Source: Eubacteriaceae bacterium (GTDB lineage: Bacteria; Bacillota; Clostridia; Lachnospirales; Lachnospiraceae). Taken from it: a DNA stretch of 64,000 bases. Positions within the stretch are counted from its first letter, which is position 1. Each line of letters starts with the position of its first letter. The translations under genes were made by a program, and so were the position numbers. The stretch is taken from the NCBI GenBank assembly GCA_910574915.1, contig CAJTCR010000014.1, positions 1-64,000 of the forward strand. Reading direction: 5' to 3'. This document shows, in pieces, positions 28,585 to 39,241 of this stretch. The notes under the pieces were generated by a model that worked only from the letters and a program-made list of their open reading frames with translations, ran no database searches and had not been told where the DNA came from.

Positions 28585-29178
28585 TTAGCGGATCTTTCCC
28601 CGGATTCGCTGCAGCGCGTTGTCGACTGCCTTTGGCGTCTTGCCCATCTGCGCAGCGATCTGATGGTAATTCATCCCTTCTAAGTACAGCGCAAGCACCT
28701 GGCGCTCCATGCGGCTTAACCTTTCATTTGCCTGCTTTAACAGCAGCCTGACATTTTCCTGGCTGATAAACAGCGCTTCCGGGTCGAGCGTGCGCAGATG
28801 TTCCCCTGTTTCCAGGTACACGCCTTCTTCCCCTTCGCCGCCTGTATTTAAAGAAATATACGAATTTAACGGCGTATGCTTTTTCCGCTGCGAGGCTTCT
28901 ACCGCGGTATACATCTGCCTGTTAATACACAGCTCCGCAAAATGGTAAAACGTCGCGTCCTTGTCCAGGCGATAGTCCTGCACTGCCTTAAACAGCCCGA
29001 TCATGCCCTCCTGGATCAGGTCTTCGGTCTCACCGCCGATTAAGTACAGCGCGTTTGCACGCTTGCGCACCAGATTTTTATACTTTTCCATCAAATAATC
29101 CATCACTTCTGTCTGCCCGTCCCGAAGCTGGGCAATCAGTTGTTCATCCGATACATCCCTGTATTTTTCCTGTAGCAT
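28585..29178 (-). CDS. sigH: RNA polymerase sigma-H factor (Spo0H)
   Basis: Sigma factor for the transition state and early sporulation. The 197-residue protein has region 2 (DEQLIAQLRDGQTEVMDYLMEKYKNLVRKRANALYL split across the helices, then EDLIQEGMIGLFKAVQDY) and region 4 (LSRMERQVLALYLEGMNYHQIAAQMGKTPKAVDNALQRIRGKI). Gene order with rlmB, mrnC and cysS follows that of Bacillus and Clostridia except that yacP is missing. It suggests the organism can form spores, although no spore gene is in the window. Confidence 0.93.
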   Translation of the reverse strand: MLQEKYRDVSDEQLIAQLRDGQTEVMDYLMEKYKNLVRKRANALYLIGGETEDLIQEGMIGLFKAVQDYRLDKDATFYHFAELCINRQMYTAVEASQRKKHTPLNSYISLNTGGEGEEGVYLETGEHLRTLDPEALFISQENVRLLLKQANERLSRMERQVLALYLEGMNYHQIAAQMGKTPKAVDNALQRIRGKIR

Positions 29179-29199
29179 GTTTTGATTTTATATCCTTCT

Positions 29200-29991
29200 T
29201 TATTCCAGTCTCTGCCTGACGATCTCATAGGCAAGCACCGCCGCTGCCGCCGATGCATTTAAAGAATCAATATCCCCTTTCATCGGGATCGAAGCTGTAA
29301 AATCACACTGTTCTTTTACAAGCCTGCTGACACCTTCGCCCTCGTTTCCGATAACCAGCCCGACTGCCCCGGTCAAATCGTGGCGGTACATCAGCTCCCC
29401 TTCCATATCCGCACAGACGAACCAAATGCCGCGCTGTTTCAGCTCGCGGATCGTCTGGCTTATGTTTGTCACCTTTGCAACAGGCGTATAGTTTAACGCG
29501 CCCGCAGACGCCTTTGCGACCGTTGCCGTCAGCCCGGCGGCGCGCCGTTTTGGAATCAGCACGCCATGCGCCCCGGCAAGATTTGCTGTCCTTATAATCG
29601 CGCCCAGATTATGGGGGTCTTCAATCCCGTCTAAGACAATAAGAAAAGGCTTTTCCCCTTTTTCCTGCGCCCTGGCAAGGATATCATCTACCGATGCATA
29701 GGCATAGGCGGATGCCGCAGCAATAACGCCCTGGTGCTTTTTTGTCTCAGACATCCGGTTCAGCCGTTCCTTCTCCACATACTGGATCACTGTATCTGCT
29801 TTTTTTGCTTCCCGCAAAATTGACTGCACTGGCCCGTCCTTGCACCCGTCTAACACATACAGCTTATCGATCGTCTTCCCGCTGCGAAACGCCTCTAAGA
29901 CAGCGTTGCGGCCTTCGATTTGCAGCAGGTTGTGTTCAGGTTCGTGCCTTTCTGCCGTCTGCTCCTGCTTCTCGTTTTTGATGCGTTCCAT
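29200..29991 (-). CDS. rlmB: 23S rRNA (guanosine-2'-O-)-methyltransferase RlmB (SpoU/TrmH family)
   Basis: SAM-dependent methylation of a guanosine 2'-OH in 23S rRNA. The 263-residue protein has an N-terminal substrate-binding domain (EGRNAVLEAFRSGKTIDKLYV) and the SPOUT knot with its three motifs: NLGAIIRTANLAGAHGV, GLVIGNEGEGVS and DSLNASAAAAVLAYE. The ATG follows AAGGAGCAGGCAG. A charged 25-residue N-terminal extension (NEKQEQTAERHEPEH) is unusual but short. It is 65 bp after mrnC and 21 bp before sigH. Confidence 0.95.
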   Translation of the reverse strand: MERIKNEKQEQTAERHEPEHNLLQIEGRNAVLEAFRSGKTIDKLYVLDGCKDGPVQSILREAKKADTVIQYVEKERLNRMSETKKHQGVIAAASAYAYASVDDILARAQEKGEKPFLIVLDGIEDPHNLGAIIRTANLAGAHGVLIPKRRAAGLTATVAKASAGALNYTPVAKVTNISQTIRELKQRGIWFVCADMEGELMYRHDLTGAVGLVIGNEGEGVSRLVKEQCDFTASIPMKGDIDSLNASAAAAVLAYEIVRQRLE

Positions 29992-30056
29992 CTGCCTGCT
30001 CCTTTTCTGCTTTATTTAATTGTGTATGATCCTGCTTATGCCCGATTGTACACAAG

Positions 30057-30539
30057 TTATTTATAAGCGTTGCGCGCCTCCATCCCTGTATGCTCCTTTG
30101 GCGTATAATGATCCACCGCCGTTTTGACAAGCTCCAGCAGACGCTCCATATTTCCCTGCAAATACAAATATCCCATCAGCGCCTCAAACCCGGTTGCGCG
30201 GCGGTAATCGTTCACCGACGCGTTTTTTGCAGTCGTATGCGACTTAGCATTGCGCCCGCGCATATAGACACTGGTTTCTTCCTCACCTAACAGCGGCAGC
30301 AGCGTTTCCATCATTTCTGACTGCGCCTGTGCCTTTGCATAGCGGCTTGCCTGACGGTGCAGCTTGTTGACCTGGCGGTTTCCCTGCCCTACCACAATCG
30401 TACGGATGACCAGTTCATAGATCCCGTCTCCGATATAGGCAAGCACCAGCGGCGAATAAAGCTGCGCCTGCTTATGCTCTAACCCGAATTTTTGCCTGAT
30501 ACACCTGTCCAGGCTGTCTGTTTCCTCACAATTATGCAC
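30057..30539 (-). CDS. mrnC: Mini-ribonuclease 3
   Basis: RNase III-like endonuclease without a double-stranded RNA-binding domain, involved in 23S rRNA 3' end maturation in the known family. The 160-residue protein has [17 protein letters not shown] with the catalytic acids, the [17 protein letters not shown] helix, [31 protein letters not shown] and the closing basic region. It begins with GTG inside the end of cysS (8-bp overlap), which indicates translational coupling. Confidence 0.93.
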   Translation of the reverse strand: MHNCEETDSLDRCIRQKFGLEHKQAQLYSPLVLAYIGDGIYELVIRTIVVGQGNRQVNKLHRQASRYAKAQAQSEMMETLLPLLGEEETSVYMRGRNAKSHTTAKNASVNDYRRATGFEALMGYLYLQGNMERLLELVKTAVDHYTPKEHTGMEARNAYK

Positions 30540-31938
30540 GTTTCCACGTAACTCCTTCTCTTGTATCTTTTAATAAAATCCCTTTTTGCAAAAGCTCCTC
30601 CCTGATCTGGTCTGCCCTTGCAAAATCTTTGTTTTTCCGGGCATTCTGGCGTTCTTCAATCAGGCTTTCAATCTCTGCGTCTAACATCTGTTCTTCTTTG
30701 TGGATATGAATGCCGAGAATGCCGCACAAATTGTCAAGCCTGTCATAGAGCTTTTGCAGATATTCCTTGGAACACTCTGCCGATACGTGCATATTGATAA
30801 ATTTTACCAGCTCAAATACCGCAGACACCGCATCCGCAGTATTGCAGTCGTCTTCCATCGCAGCTTCAAATTTGTCCTGGAACTGCGCAGACTGTGCATA
30901 CAGCGCTTCTTCCTGCTCCTGCATCTCTTCTTTTGTACTGGCTGATTTTAGACGCTCTAACTGTTCCGCCGCGGTACAGATCCTCTCTAAGCCGTTTTTT
31001 GCCGCCTCCATTAGGTCTGCGCTGAAATTCAGCGGGCTTCTGTAATGTGCGCTCAGCATAAAAAAGCGCAGCACCTGCAAATCATATTTTTCCGCAATCT
31101 CCCGCACGGTAAAGAAATTACCGAGGGATTTGGACATTTTCTGGTTGTTGATGTTTAAAAACCCATTGTGCATCCAATAGCGCGAAAACTCTTTGCCGCT
31201 CGCCGCCTCAGACTGCGCAATCTCATTTTCATGGTGCGGAAAGATCAAATCTTCTCCGCCTGCATGGATATCGATCGTTTCGCCCAGATATTTTTTGGAC
31301 ATCACCGAGCATTCGATATGCCATCCAGGGCGCCCCTGCCCCCACGGAGAATCCCATGCCGGCTCGCCTTCCTTTTTTGGCTTCCACAATACAAAGTCAA
31401 ACGGGTCTTCCTTTAGCTCTCCGGTTACCTGAATATCCCGGTGCCCCGCCTGCAAATCGTCCAGATTTTTATGGGACAGCTTTCCATATGACGCAAATTT
31501 CCCGGTACGGTAGTAAACCGTCCCGTCCTTTGCAGCATATGCATATCCCTTTTCCACCAACGTCTGAATCATCGCAATCATGCCGTCAATCTCCTGTGTC
31601 GCAAGCGGATGCACGGTTGCCGGCATAATGTTCATCCCTTCCATATCTTTTTTGCACTCTGCAATATAGCGGCCAGAAATCTCCTCTGCATCCACCCCTT
31701 CCTCAATCGCTTTTTTTATAATCTTGTCGTCTACATCCGTAAAGTTGGATACATAATTCACTTTATAGCCTTTATATTCCATATATCTGCGAAACGTATC
31801 AAATACGATCATCGGCCTTGCATTCCCGATATGGATCAGGTTGTATACGGTAGGCCCGCAGACATACATGCGTACCTTCCCCTCTTCGATTGGAATAAAT
31901 TCCTCCTTCTGCCTCGTTAACGTGTTAAATATTTTCAT
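30532..31938 (-). CDS. cysS: Cysteinyl-tRNA synthetase
   Basis: Charges tRNA-Cys. The 468-residue class I enzyme has the zinc Cys in [19 protein letters not shown], whose HIGN is the HIGH-like motif, and the KMSKS signature in [14 protein letters not shown]. The WHIECSVM and [11 protein letters not shown] zinc ligands are present. The C-terminal helical domain ends with [20 protein letters not shown] and a short tail. It overlaps ispF by 14 bp and mrnC by 8 bp, so the block is tightly packed. Confidence 0.97.
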   Translation of the reverse strand: MKIFNTLTRQKEEFIPIEEGKVRMYVCGPTVYNLIHIGNARPMIVFDTFRRYMEYKGYKVNYVSNFTDVDDKIIKKAIEEGVDAEEISGRYIAECKKDMEGMNIMPATVHPLATQEIDGMIAMIQTLVEKGYAYAAKDGTVYYRTGKFASYGKLSHKNLDDLQAGHRDIQVTGELKEDPFDFVLWKPKKEGEPAWDSPWGQGRPGWHIECSVMSKKYLGETIDIHAGGEDLIFPHHENEIAQSEAASGKEFSRYWMHNGFLNINNQKMSKSLGNFFTVREIAEKYDLQVLRFFMLSAHYRSPLNFSADLMEAAKNGLERICTAAEQLERLKSASTKEEMQEQEEALYAQSAQFQDKFEAAMEDDCNTADAVSAVFELVKFINMHVSAECSKEYLQKLYDRLDNLCGILGIHIHKEEQMLDAEIESLIEERQNARKNKDFARADQIREELLQKGILLKDTREGVTWKRA

Positions 31939-32506
31939 GATCTACTGACATTCCTTTCTGGTGAAACTCCTTTTTCTGCCGGCAGCAGCAGCCCTCCTGC
32001 GCCGCAGAATCCGCCGCGGCAAAGCTGCCTTCATATATTGAAGAAAGCGCGCATACGGCATAAGCGGCAATCCCCTGCTGCGTACCGGTAAATCCAAGCC
32101 CTTCTTCTGTCGTTGCCTTGACATTGACCTGGTTTTTTTGCAGATGCAGTGTCTGCGCAATCTTTTGTTCCATCTGCGTGATATACGGCATAAGCTTCGG
32201 CTGCTGCGCGACGATCGTTACATCTATATTTTCAATGAAATACTGCTCCTTTTCCAGCATCCCGCCTACCTGCCCAAGCAGCTTTATGCTGCTGATTCCT
32301 TCGTATGCGGGATCGGTATCTGGAAAATGCTTTCCGATATCTCCAAGAGCCGCCGCCCCAAGCAGGGCATCCATCACTGCATGTACCGCTACGTCTGCGT
32401 CCGAATGCCCAAGCAGCCCAAGTGTATGCGGGATCTTAACACCGCCAAGTATCAGCTCTCGCTCTTTTGTGAGTTTGTGCACATCATATCCCATTCCTAC
32501 ACGCAT
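31925..32506 (-). CDS. ispF: 2-C-methyl-D-erythritol 2,4-cyclodiphosphate synthase with a C-terminal tail
   Basis: Makes the cyclic diphosphate of the MEP isoprenoid route. The metal site residues are in GYDVHKL and the [30 protein letters not shown] stretch split across its motifs, and the closing [23 protein letters not shown] is typical. Family members end about there (~158 residues); this one is 193 long and has an extra ~30 residues including [15 protein letters not shown]. The extension overlaps the cysS ribosome binding site and start, so it may persist because of the overlap rather than function. Confidence 0.93.
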   Translation of the reverse strand: MRVGMGYDVHKLTKERELILGGVKIPHTLGLLGHSDADVAVHAVMDALLGAAALGDIGKHFPDTDPAYEGISSIKLLGQVGGMLEKEQYFIENIDVTIVAQQPKLMPYITQMEQKIAQTLHLQKNQVNVKATTEEGLGFTGTQQGIAAYAVCALSSIYEGSFAAADSAAQEGCCCRQKKEFHQKGMSVDHENI

Positions 32507-32532
32507 GGCAATCCATTCCTTCCTGATTGTTG

Positions 32533-33528
32533 TTACTGTTTATAATTGGAGACATTATTTTTGTCTACCTTTTCAAACGGCACCCAGACATATTTTCCGT
32601 CCTCTGAGACGCCTTCCAATTCCTCTGTGGAAGCACCCGACACAAGTGCCGCGGCTGCTTCCACTGCCGCCTGCCCCTGGCCTGTCCCCGGCTGGTATAC
32701 GCTAAACGCCATTTCCCCGTTTTCAATCGCCGCGCAGCCGTCTGCCGTAGCGTCTACGCCAAGGATCAACAAGCTTCCCGGATCTACTCCCGCATTTTTG
32801 CACGCATTGACAATACCAAGCGCCATTGCATCATTGTTGCAGATCACGCAGTCCGCCTGCCTGCCGGTCTGCAAAAATATACGGAACAGCTTTTCTGCCT
32901 TGTCGGCAGACCAGTCTGCGTTGTCTTCAAATACATAATTTATTGTTTTCCCGCTTGCCGCAAACGTCTTTTTGACCCCTTTCGTACGTCCGGCGGTCGC
33001 CGAATGCGCGACCGGGCCTTTGATCAGCACGACGTTGATCTCGCTTTTGGAGGCAAGCTGGTCTAGTACATACTGTGCCTGAAATTCCCCTGCGGTAAAA
33101 TCATCCGATCCTACATACATATAGGCATCCTTTTCCAGATTTTGTTCTTTTGGACGGCTGTTTACAAAAACAATTGGCATGTCGCCCGCGCTCGCCTTAA
33201 GCTCGACTGCCGTATCCACATCGATCGCCCCGCACAGGACAGCGTCATAGCCGTCTTTTGCGGCTTTTTGGATCTGGTCAACCTGGTTTTCTACCACACC
33301 CTGCGCATCCATTATTTCCAGCATAATCCCCTTTTGCTGCGCTGCCTGCTGTGCCGCGTCTGCCAGCGTCTGGCGAAAGGTATCCATTTGGCTGATCGTA
33401 ATCAGCATCTTCATATCTTTTTTTGTACCTTCCGACGCTTTCCCGCAGCCGCCTGTAACTGCCGCTGCGCCAAGGCAGACTGCGAGCGCGCTTTTCAGCC
33501 TTCTTTTCTGATTTCCGCTTTCTTTCAT
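32533..33528 (-). CDS. Sugar/autoinducer-type substrate-binding lipoprotein (RbsB-like)
   Basis: A 331-residue type I periplasmic-binding fold exported as a lipoprotein: [16 protein letters not shown] gives the lipobox at about residues 25-28. The core has [21 protein letters not shown], then [43 protein letters not shown] and [19 protein letters not shown], as in ribose/galactose binders. There is no permease or ATPase beside it. Its start overlaps the chemoreceptor stop (ATGA), so it probably hands a ligand to that receptor rather than to a transporter. Confidence 0.85.
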   Translation of the reverse strand: MKESGNQKRRLKSALAVCLGAAAVTGGCGKASEGTKKDMKMLITISQMDTFRQTLADAAQQAAQQKGIMLEIMDAQGVVENQVDQIQKAAKDGYDAVLCGAIDVDTAVELKASAGDMPIVFVNSRPKEQNLEKDAYMYVGSDDFTAGEFQAQYVLDQLASKSEINVVLIKGPVAHSATAGRTKGVKKTFAASGKTINYVFEDNADWSADKAEKLFRIFLQTGRQADCVICNNDAMALGIVNACKNAGVDPGSLLILGVDATADGCAAIENGEMAFSVYQPGTGQGQAAVEAAAALVSGASTEELEGVSEDGKYVWVPFEKVDKNNVSNYKQ

Positions 33529-35534
33529 GACATATCCTCCCCGATCTTGAACATCTTGATCTGCTGCGCAAGCTCAACTGCCGAATCGGTCAGCTCTTTC
33601 GCTCCGTTTGCCACCGTTTCGCTGTTGCCCGTAATATGGTTAGCCTGTTCCACCATCGTATCGGAAGAGGCAAGGATTTCCTCAGAGCTTGCTGCCTGCT
33701 CCTGTGAGATCGCCGCCACATTGCTTGCAACGCCGTCCACCTGCTCGACCTGGTCAATCATCTCCTGTACCAGCCTGCTGACCATATCCACATTGTCAAA
33801 AATATTGTCAAACGTCTGCAACGCGCCGTTTACAAGCCCGCTGCTGTGGGTAATGCTTTGCGCGCTGTCATCCGCCTGCGACACGGCGTCTTTGACAAGC
33901 CCGTTGATCTCGTTAATCAGCTTTTCAATATTGTGCACGGAATCCGCGCTTGTCTGGGCAAGCTGGCCGATCTGCGTGGCAACTACCGCAAAGCCCCGTC
34001 CGGCTTCTCCGGCTCTTGCCGCCTCAATCGAAGCGTTCAGTGAAAGGAGGTTTGTCTCATCTGCAATATTTCCTATTACATTCGTAATGTTCGTAATCTC
34101 TTCCGAAGCTTTCCCTACTTTGTCAATGGCTTGCTGCAAGCTTGTGACCGACGCGTTGATATCCTCCATCGCGCTGCCTACATTTTGCATATCCGCCTTG
34201 CCCTTTTGAGATACTTCCACCGTCTCGCGCATCTTCTCATTGACCTGCACGCTGTTTTCCCTCGTATCCGCAACAACCATTGCAAGCGTCGTGGCGTTCT
34301 GGGCGATTTCGTTGACCGATATGGACAACTGTTCCACCGTTTCGTTTAACTCCCGCATAGAAGCGCTCTGCATTTTCGACGCGTCGTACATCTGCCCGGA
34401 GACATCGTTGCTGCTGCCTGCCTGCACATGCAGCTTGCCGGAAACGTCGTGGATCGAAGCGATCATGGCACACATCGTATGTGCAAATTTTTCCATGCTG
34501 CGCTCCATCACCCCGATCTCGTCCCTGCTGCGTGTGTGAATCTTGACCGTAAAGTCCCCTTCCGTCATGGCAGTAATCGCTTTTGTCAGCCCTTTGATCG
34601 GACGGATTACCACATATACGACACGTTCGATTAAAACTGCCAGCAAAAGCACACAGATTACGCCCACAATAATCATCGACGTGCGGATATGGTCGACATC
34701 CCGGTAAATCGCTTTTACCGGAACATAAGAAACGAGTATCCAGTCCGCCCCGGTAATCTCCGCAAAGGCAGCCATATTCCCGTCAATCTGCACGGTGCTT
34801 AAATCGTCCTCCTTTAAGCGTGCTGCCACGTCTTTTAAAAACGCATCCTGCGATTCATCCAGCTTTGCCGATACAAGGCTGCTGTCCCGGTGCGCCAGAA
34901 TCGACAGATCCGTACTGTCCACCAAAAACGCCTGTGCCTGGTCCATACTTACAAGGCTGCTGACAATAATGCCGATCTTTTGCAGTGACAAATCCGCGGC
35001 GATTACCTTCAGCTCGCCGCTGCCGTCATTTAAAATGCCGCTGGCGCTGATCTGCGCCTCCCCCTGGGCATTGGTGTATGCGCTTGTAAATGCCATATTG
35101 ACCCGTTTCATCCCTTCCTGGTACCAGACCGAATTTACCGGGTCGCTCTCTGCCTTTGCCGAGCCTTCCGCCGTCATGATCTTTCCAGAAGCATCCGCTA
35201 CGTACAGCCCCTGCGGATAATTATTATTGTATCCAAAATATCCGTTTAAAAGCTGCTGTAGCCAGTCATCTGTCATTCCCATTGATCCCATTGTTTCTAT
35301 GCTCTGTTTGACGGCACCTAGCGCCGACAAATTGGTGTTCAGCCACGCTTCAATCTCGCTGACCTGGTTTTCTACCGACGTCTGCAACAGATTTTGCGCA
35401 GCTTTTTCTACCGTCGTGCGTGAGATTTTGTACGAGATTCCGACCAGTATGGTAACAATCACTATCACAACCGGCAGAATAATGCCGAGCAGCTTTGTCC
35501 GAATCGAAATGACCTTCTCTTTTTTGCGTTTCAT
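33525..35534 (-). CDS. Methyl-accepting chemotaxis protein with dCACHE sensor
   Basis: Membrane chemoreceptor of 669 residues. One span follows the basic N-terminus ([21 protein letters not shown]). Next comes a ~270-residue extracytoplasmic dCACHE domain ([12 protein letters not shown] and [11 protein letters not shown]), a second span ([16 protein letters not shown]), HAMP, and the coiled signalling domain with the tip [25 protein letters not shown]. The start MKRKKEK has GGAGG upstream. No other che or flagellar gene is in the window. It is coupled to the binding lipoprotein that follows. Confidence 0.93.
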   Translation of the reverse strand: MKRKKEKVISIRTKLLGIILPVVIVIVTILVGISYKISRTTVEKAAQNLLQTSVENQVSEIEAWLNTNLSALGAVKQSIETMGSMGMTDDWLQQLLNGYFGYNNNYPQGLYVADASGKIMTAEGSAKAESDPVNSVWYQEGMKRVNMAFTSAYTNAQGEAQISASGILNDGSGELKVIAADLSLQKIGIIVSSLVSMDQAQAFLVDSTDLSILAHRDSSLVSAKLDESQDAFLKDVAARLKEDDLSTVQIDGNMAAFAEITGADWILVSYVPVKAIYRDVDHIRTSMIIVGVICVLLLAVLIERVVYVVIRPIKGLTKAITAMTEGDFTVKIHTRSRDEIGVMERSMEKFAHTMCAMIASIHDVSGKLHVQAGSSNDVSGQMYDASKMQSASMRELNETVEQLSISVNEIAQNATTLAMVVADTRENSVQVNEKMRETVEVSQKGKADMQNVGSAMEDINASVTSLQQAIDKVGKASEEITNITNVIGNIADETNLLSLNASIEAARAGEAGRGFAVVATQIGQLAQTSADSVHNIEKLINEINGLVKDAVSQADDSAQSITHSSGLVNGALQTFDNIFDNVDMVSRLVQEMIDQVEQVDGVASNVAAISQEQAASSEEILASSDTMVEQANHITGNSETVANGAKELTDSAVELAQQIKMFKIGEDMS

Positions 35535-35820
35535 CTTTCCTGTTCCTCCCCAATATTTCACTGAATCTCTTGCTGTTTCCAGTGCTGCATTTATTTTACC
35601 ACACTTTGCACAGAAAGAAAATATTTATCTTCCCTAAAATATTTTCGTCATTTTATCCAAAATCTTATTCAAATATTGTTATTTTGACGAACTTTTTCTG
35701 CCGCCCGCCCTTTTTTCGTCAATTTCCCATCCCCGCTCCAAAGATCTTTAGAACATCCCCCTATAGCCAGCTTTCCCCAAATCTGCTATAGTATGACTTG
35801 TAAACAGCAGACAGAGTGAA

Positions 35821-35844
35821 ACGGCTGGCGCAAAACACAGCCGT
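35821..35844 (+). promoter_or_regulatory. Leader hairpin upstream of the MsmX-type gene
   Basis: ACGGCTG pairs with CAGCCGT about 45 bp before the start codon. A possible -10 (TATAGT, 35788-35793) lies upstream but without a good -35, so the promoter is uncertain. The rest of the divergent region (35535-35888) is AT-rich with no gene. Confidence 0.3.
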
Positions 35845-35888
35845 TCAGACTTAAAAATAGGATTATACAAATTTAGGAGGATTTTAAA

Positions 35889-36998
35889 ATGTCAAGTGTA
35901 TCACTGAAAAACATCTGTAAAAAATATCCAAACGGATTCGAAGCAGTAAAGGATTTCAACCTCGAAATCGCTGATCAGGAATTTATTATCTTTGTAGGGC
36001 CATCCGGCTGCGGCAAATCTACAACACTTCGTATGGTTGCCGGCCTGGAAGATATTTCATCCGGTGACCTGATTATCGACGGCAGACGTGTAAACGACGT
36101 AGAGCCAAAAGACAGAGATATCGCAATGGTTTTCCAGAACTACGCGCTGTATCCGCATATGACCGTATATGACAATATCGCTTTCGGTCTTAAAATGAGA
36201 AAAGTTCCAAAGGACGAGATCGATAAAAAAGTAAAAGAAGCTGCAAAGATCCTTGACTTAGAGCAGTTATTAGACCGTAAGCCAAAGGCTCTTTCCGGTG
36301 GACAAAGACAGCGTGTTGCTATGGGACGTGCAATCGTACGTAATCCAAAAGTATTCCTGATGGATGAGCCGTTATCCAACCTGGATGCAAAGCTCAGAGT
36401 ACAGATGAGAACAGAGATCTCTGCTCTTCACCACAAATTAAAAGCTACGATCATCTATGTAACACATGACCAGACAGAGGCTATGACACTTGGTACAAGA
36501 ATCGTTGTATTAAAAGACGGTATTGTACAGCAGGTAGATTCTCCGCAGAAATTATACAACCAGCCAAACAACCTGTTCGTAGCAGGATTTATCGGATCTC
36601 CGCAGATGAACTTTGTAAATGCTACCTGTAAAGTAAGCGGTTCTGACGTAACCTTGAACTTTGACAAGTTCTCCATCGCACTGCCGCCTGCAAAAGCAAA
36701 GAAGCTGGTAGACGGCGGCTACAATGGCAAGACCGTCATTATGGGTATCCGTCCAGAAGATTTGGGTGATTCCGATTATGAAATGAGCAACTATGCAGCA
36801 AAGATCGATTCCAACGTAACCGGATACGAGCTGCTCGGTTCAGAAGTAATCCTTTACTTCCAGGTAGGCGGCGCAAATATGAGCGCAAAAGTAGAATCTT
36901 CTACAACCGCACGCCTTGGCGACCATGTAACACTTGCTCTGAATCCAGAAAAGATCCATGTATTCGATCATGATACAGAGCTTACAATTACAAACTAA
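35889..36998 (+). CDS. msmX: Sugar ABC transporter ATP-binding protein, MsmX/UgpC type
   Basis: ATPase that energises sugar importers; in Firmicutes one MsmX often serves several permeases. The 369-residue protein has Walker [10 protein letters not shown], the signature [19 protein letters not shown], Walker [14 protein letters not shown] and the switch His in [10 protein letters not shown]. From about residue 240 a TOBE/MOP-like regulatory region follows (IMGIRPEDL). It is a lone gene with AGGAGG before the ATG and a strong terminator behind. Codon use is biased toward high-expression codons, unlike its neighbours. Confidence 0.95.
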   Translation: MSSVSLKNICKKYPNGFEAVKDFNLEIADQEFIIFVGPSGCGKSTTLRMVAGLEDISSGDLIIDGRRVNDVEPKDRDIAMVFQNYALYPHMTVYDNIAFGLKMRKVPKDEIDKKVKEAAKILDLEQLLDRKPKALSGGQRQRVAMGRAIVRNPKVFLMDEPLSNLDAKLRVQMRTEISALHHKLKATIIYVTHDQTEAMTLGTRIVVLKDGIVQQVDSPQKLYNQPNNLFVAGFIGSPQMNFVNATCKVSGSDVTLNFDKFSIALPPAKAKKLVDGGYNGKTVIMGIRPEDLGDSDYEMSNYAAKIDSNVTGYELLGSEVILYFQVGGANMSAKVESSTTARLGDHVTLALNPEKIHVFDHDTELTITN

Positions 36999-37041
36999 TT
37001 TGTAACAGCAAGCAGAAATGCGATCGAAAAGAATATAAAAT

Positions 37042-37096
37042 AAAAAAGAAAGGAAGCCCGATATCACCAACCCGGTATTGGCTTCCTTTCTTTTTT
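37042..37096 (+). terminator. Terminator of the MsmX-type gene
   Basis: AAAAAAGAAAGGAAGCC pairs with GGCTTCCTTTCTTTTTT in a 17-bp perfect stem with a T-run, 44 bp after the stop codon. Confidence 0.95.
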
Positions 37097-37129
37097 ATGA
37101 TAACATAGTGAAAAAACGGAGGGCAATTC

Positions 37130-38284
37130 ATGAAAAAATTCCAGGCAATTCTTGATGAAATTATGGAAATCTCAAGGATTCCAATGATCTTATACAACGC
37201 GGACGGAAGCTGCGCGGCTGCCTATACCGGCACCGACGCCTCACTGGACGACAGTGTCCACGATTTTATCTGCTCCGACGTAGACAGCCAGTCGCTTGGA
37301 GCATTCCACTACTTTAAAGTCATAAGCTTTGATACACTCTCCTACATACTGCTCGTATCCAACTTTGCACCAGATTCCTTTACGATCGGGCGTCTTGCCG
37401 TCTGCCAGTTAAAAAACCTATTGGAGTCCCAGGAAGAATCCGTTACAAAATCAGCCTTTATCCGCAGCCTGGTTACCGGCTCGCTCTCTGCCGCCGAGAT
37501 CAGCCGCCAGGCAAAAAAACTCAGGCTGTCCCCCACTGCCTGGACAGCCTTTGTAATCGAATGCCAGGAAGGTTTTTCTGATTCCTATGCCTATCAGCTA
37601 CTGGAACATGCTTTCGCAGGCCATAAGCTGGATTTTTGCTGTGAGCTGGACGAGCAGCATCTGCTGCTTGTCAAAGATCAGTCCAATATTTTAAAAGAAT
37701 ACAAAGCACACGATGCTTCCAGCGAAAGCATCCACCGGACAGGACGCAAAAAAGCCTCCGCCGCAGATAACGGGCAAATCGCCGCCAGCCTGAAATTTTT
37801 TGCACAGACACTTGCCGATACGCTGCGTGCCGAAGCGCTTTTGCAGACACACATCGGCTACAGCACGATGGCAGACAGCTTTTCTGCGCTTGGGCGCATA
37901 TACCAGGAAGCGCTTACCGCCCTGAAAATCCGGCGCACGTTTTTTGCGGAACGGGACACGATCGCCTACGAACGGCTTGGCATCGGCAGGCTGATCGCAC
38001 AGCTTTCGGCTGACATCTGCCATACCTTTTTACATGAAGTATTTGGCGCGCACCTCCCTGACAGCCTGGACGAAGAAACCCAGAATACGATTCAGAAATT
38101 TTACGAAAACAACCTGAATATCTCCGAAACCGCCAGACAGCTCTACCTGCACCGCAATACGCTCGTCTACCGGCTGGAGCGTCTCGAAAAAACACTGGGG
38201 CTGGACATCCGCAAATTTGACGACGCTATGACGTTTCACCTTGCCATGATGGTGCTGGCACATGTACGGGAGCTGGAGAGCTGA
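37130..38284 (+). CDS. PucR/CdaR-family transcriptional regulator
   Basis: A 384-residue regulator with an N-terminal sensor-like part (MILYNADGSCAAAYTG, perhaps GAF/PAS-like), a middle domain (HIGYSTMADSFSALGRIYQEALTALKIRR, the CdaR GGDEF-like module) and the C-terminal helix-turn-helix NNLNISETARQLYLHRNTLVYRLERLEKTLGLDIRK. Proteins of this type activate sugar-acid or purine genes. It follows the MsmX gene and its terminator by 34 bp, with its own GGAGGGC site, so control of sugar uptake is plausible. The C-terminus runs directly into a broken Rpn-type gene. Confidence 0.87.
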   Translation: MKKFQAILDEIMEISRIPMILYNADGSCAAAYTGTDASLDDSVHDFICSDVDSQSLGAFHYFKVISFDTLSYILLVSNFAPDSFTIGRLAVCQLKNLLESQEESVTKSAFIRSLVTGSLSAAEISRQAKKLRLSPTAWTAFVIECQEGFSDSYAYQLLEHAFAGHKLDFCCELDEQHLLLVKDQSNILKEYKAHDASSESIHRTGRKKASAADNGQIAASLKFFAQTLADTLRAEALLQTHIGYSTMADSFSALGRIYQEALTALKIRRTFFAERDTIAYERLGIGRLIAQLSADICHTFLHEVFGAHLPDSLDEETQNTIQKFYENNLNISETARQLYLHRNTLVYRLERLEKTLGLDIRKFDDAMTFHLAMMVLAHVRELES

Positions 38285-38845
38285 GGATGACATTGCAATT
38301 ATCACTTTGGAAAATTTGTTTACGATTGACTTGTATAACGATATGTGCATGTTGGCACGTGAACGTTGTATTGTACTGACAGAACATCAGTCAAGTATCA
38401 ATGAAAACATGCCTACAAGTCTGCTTTTATATATAGCAGAAGAATATAAACGACTGTTTTCCGGCGAAAAAAACAAACTGCTGCATAAGCGCAAGCGTGT
38501 GCCGATCCTAGAGCGAACAAGTTTGAGTTACTTTGGTAAACTTTTACAAGAAGGGACGCCAGGAGAGAGGATGGGTACACTCTGGCGGCGGCAGTTCCAG
38601 AATGTTAAGAATTGCTAGGTATCCTGCTGCTGCGTTATGGCTGTGTCCGGTCGCGCCACCTTGTCCGCTTCCGGCTGTCCGCCGAAAGCTATCGGTGCCG
38701 CTTGGCTGCGCCCCTAGTTGTTTTGCAGAATACCAAGCAATTCTAAACATTCTTCCAAAGCCGCCGCCAGAGTGTACCCATCCTCTCTCCCGGCTGTTCT
38801 TCGCAAGTGCTGCCAAATGAGCCCGATATGGTTTGTTCGCTGTAC

Positions 38846-39009
38846 TAGAGCGTGTTTGAAAAATCATTCCCGTGATCTGCACTCCCCACTTTGCGGAGAA
38901 TTTATCCCAAATTTAATCAACATAGCTCGCTATGACTCCTAAATTTGGGATAAATTCACCACAAACTGTGAAGCACATCTCACAGAAAGCATTTTTCAAA
39001 CACGCTCTA
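38846..39009. mobile_element. Small palindromic element (MITE-like) A, nested in unit 5
   Basis: 160 bp with inverted ends GAGCGTGTTTGAAAAAT / ATTTTTCAAACACGCTC and inner palindromic arms (AATTTATCCCAAATTTA / TAAATTTGGGATAAATT). It is flanked by a TA duplication, each copy within CTAG. The unoccupied site is present in unit 2 (TACTAGAGCGAACTTT in reverse complement). No coding content. Confidence 0.85.
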
Positions 39010-39077
39010 GAGTGAATTTTATCTGCTTTGCGTTTTCCAAGGAACTATTTTGTACAGGTTCTCCATGTAAAACAACC

Positions 39078-39241
39078 TAGTACAGCATTGTAGAAATAAC
39101 AGTGAATACAGCGCCCGCTATTTCCGCCATCACCGCGTTGTCGTCAGTCAACGATGCACCCGGCATCGCCTCCTTCCTTCGCCTTGTGCTGACAAAAATA
39201 ACGTGCACTGTATTCACTGTTATTTCTGCAACGCTGTACTA
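39078..39241. mobile_element. Small palindromic element (MITE-like) B, nested in unit 5
   Basis: 160 bp with ~30-bp inverted ends (GTACAGCATTGTAGAAATAA against its counterpart GTACAGCGTTGCAGAAATAA on the other strand). It is flanked by a TA duplication within CTAG. The empty site AACCTAGAATCTG is present in unit 2 on the opposite strand at 5477-5480. It is unrelated in sequence to element A but has the same length and target. No coding content. Confidence 0.87.

Noticed and set aside
33142..34209. A 355-codon open frame on the plus strand
   Set aside because: Antisense to the chemoreceptor and binding-protein genes, with Ser/Cys/Ala-rich composition typical of a shadow frame and no family resemblance.
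35761..35820. A full promoter for the MsmX-type gene
   Set aside because: TATAGT is a fair -10, but no acceptable -35 lies 16-18 bp upstream, so only a leader hairpin is reported with low confidence.
35815..35835. A catabolite (cre) site before the MsmX-type gene
   Set aside because: GTGAAACGGCTGGCGC resembles the consensus at the left half but lacks the central CG and the right half.
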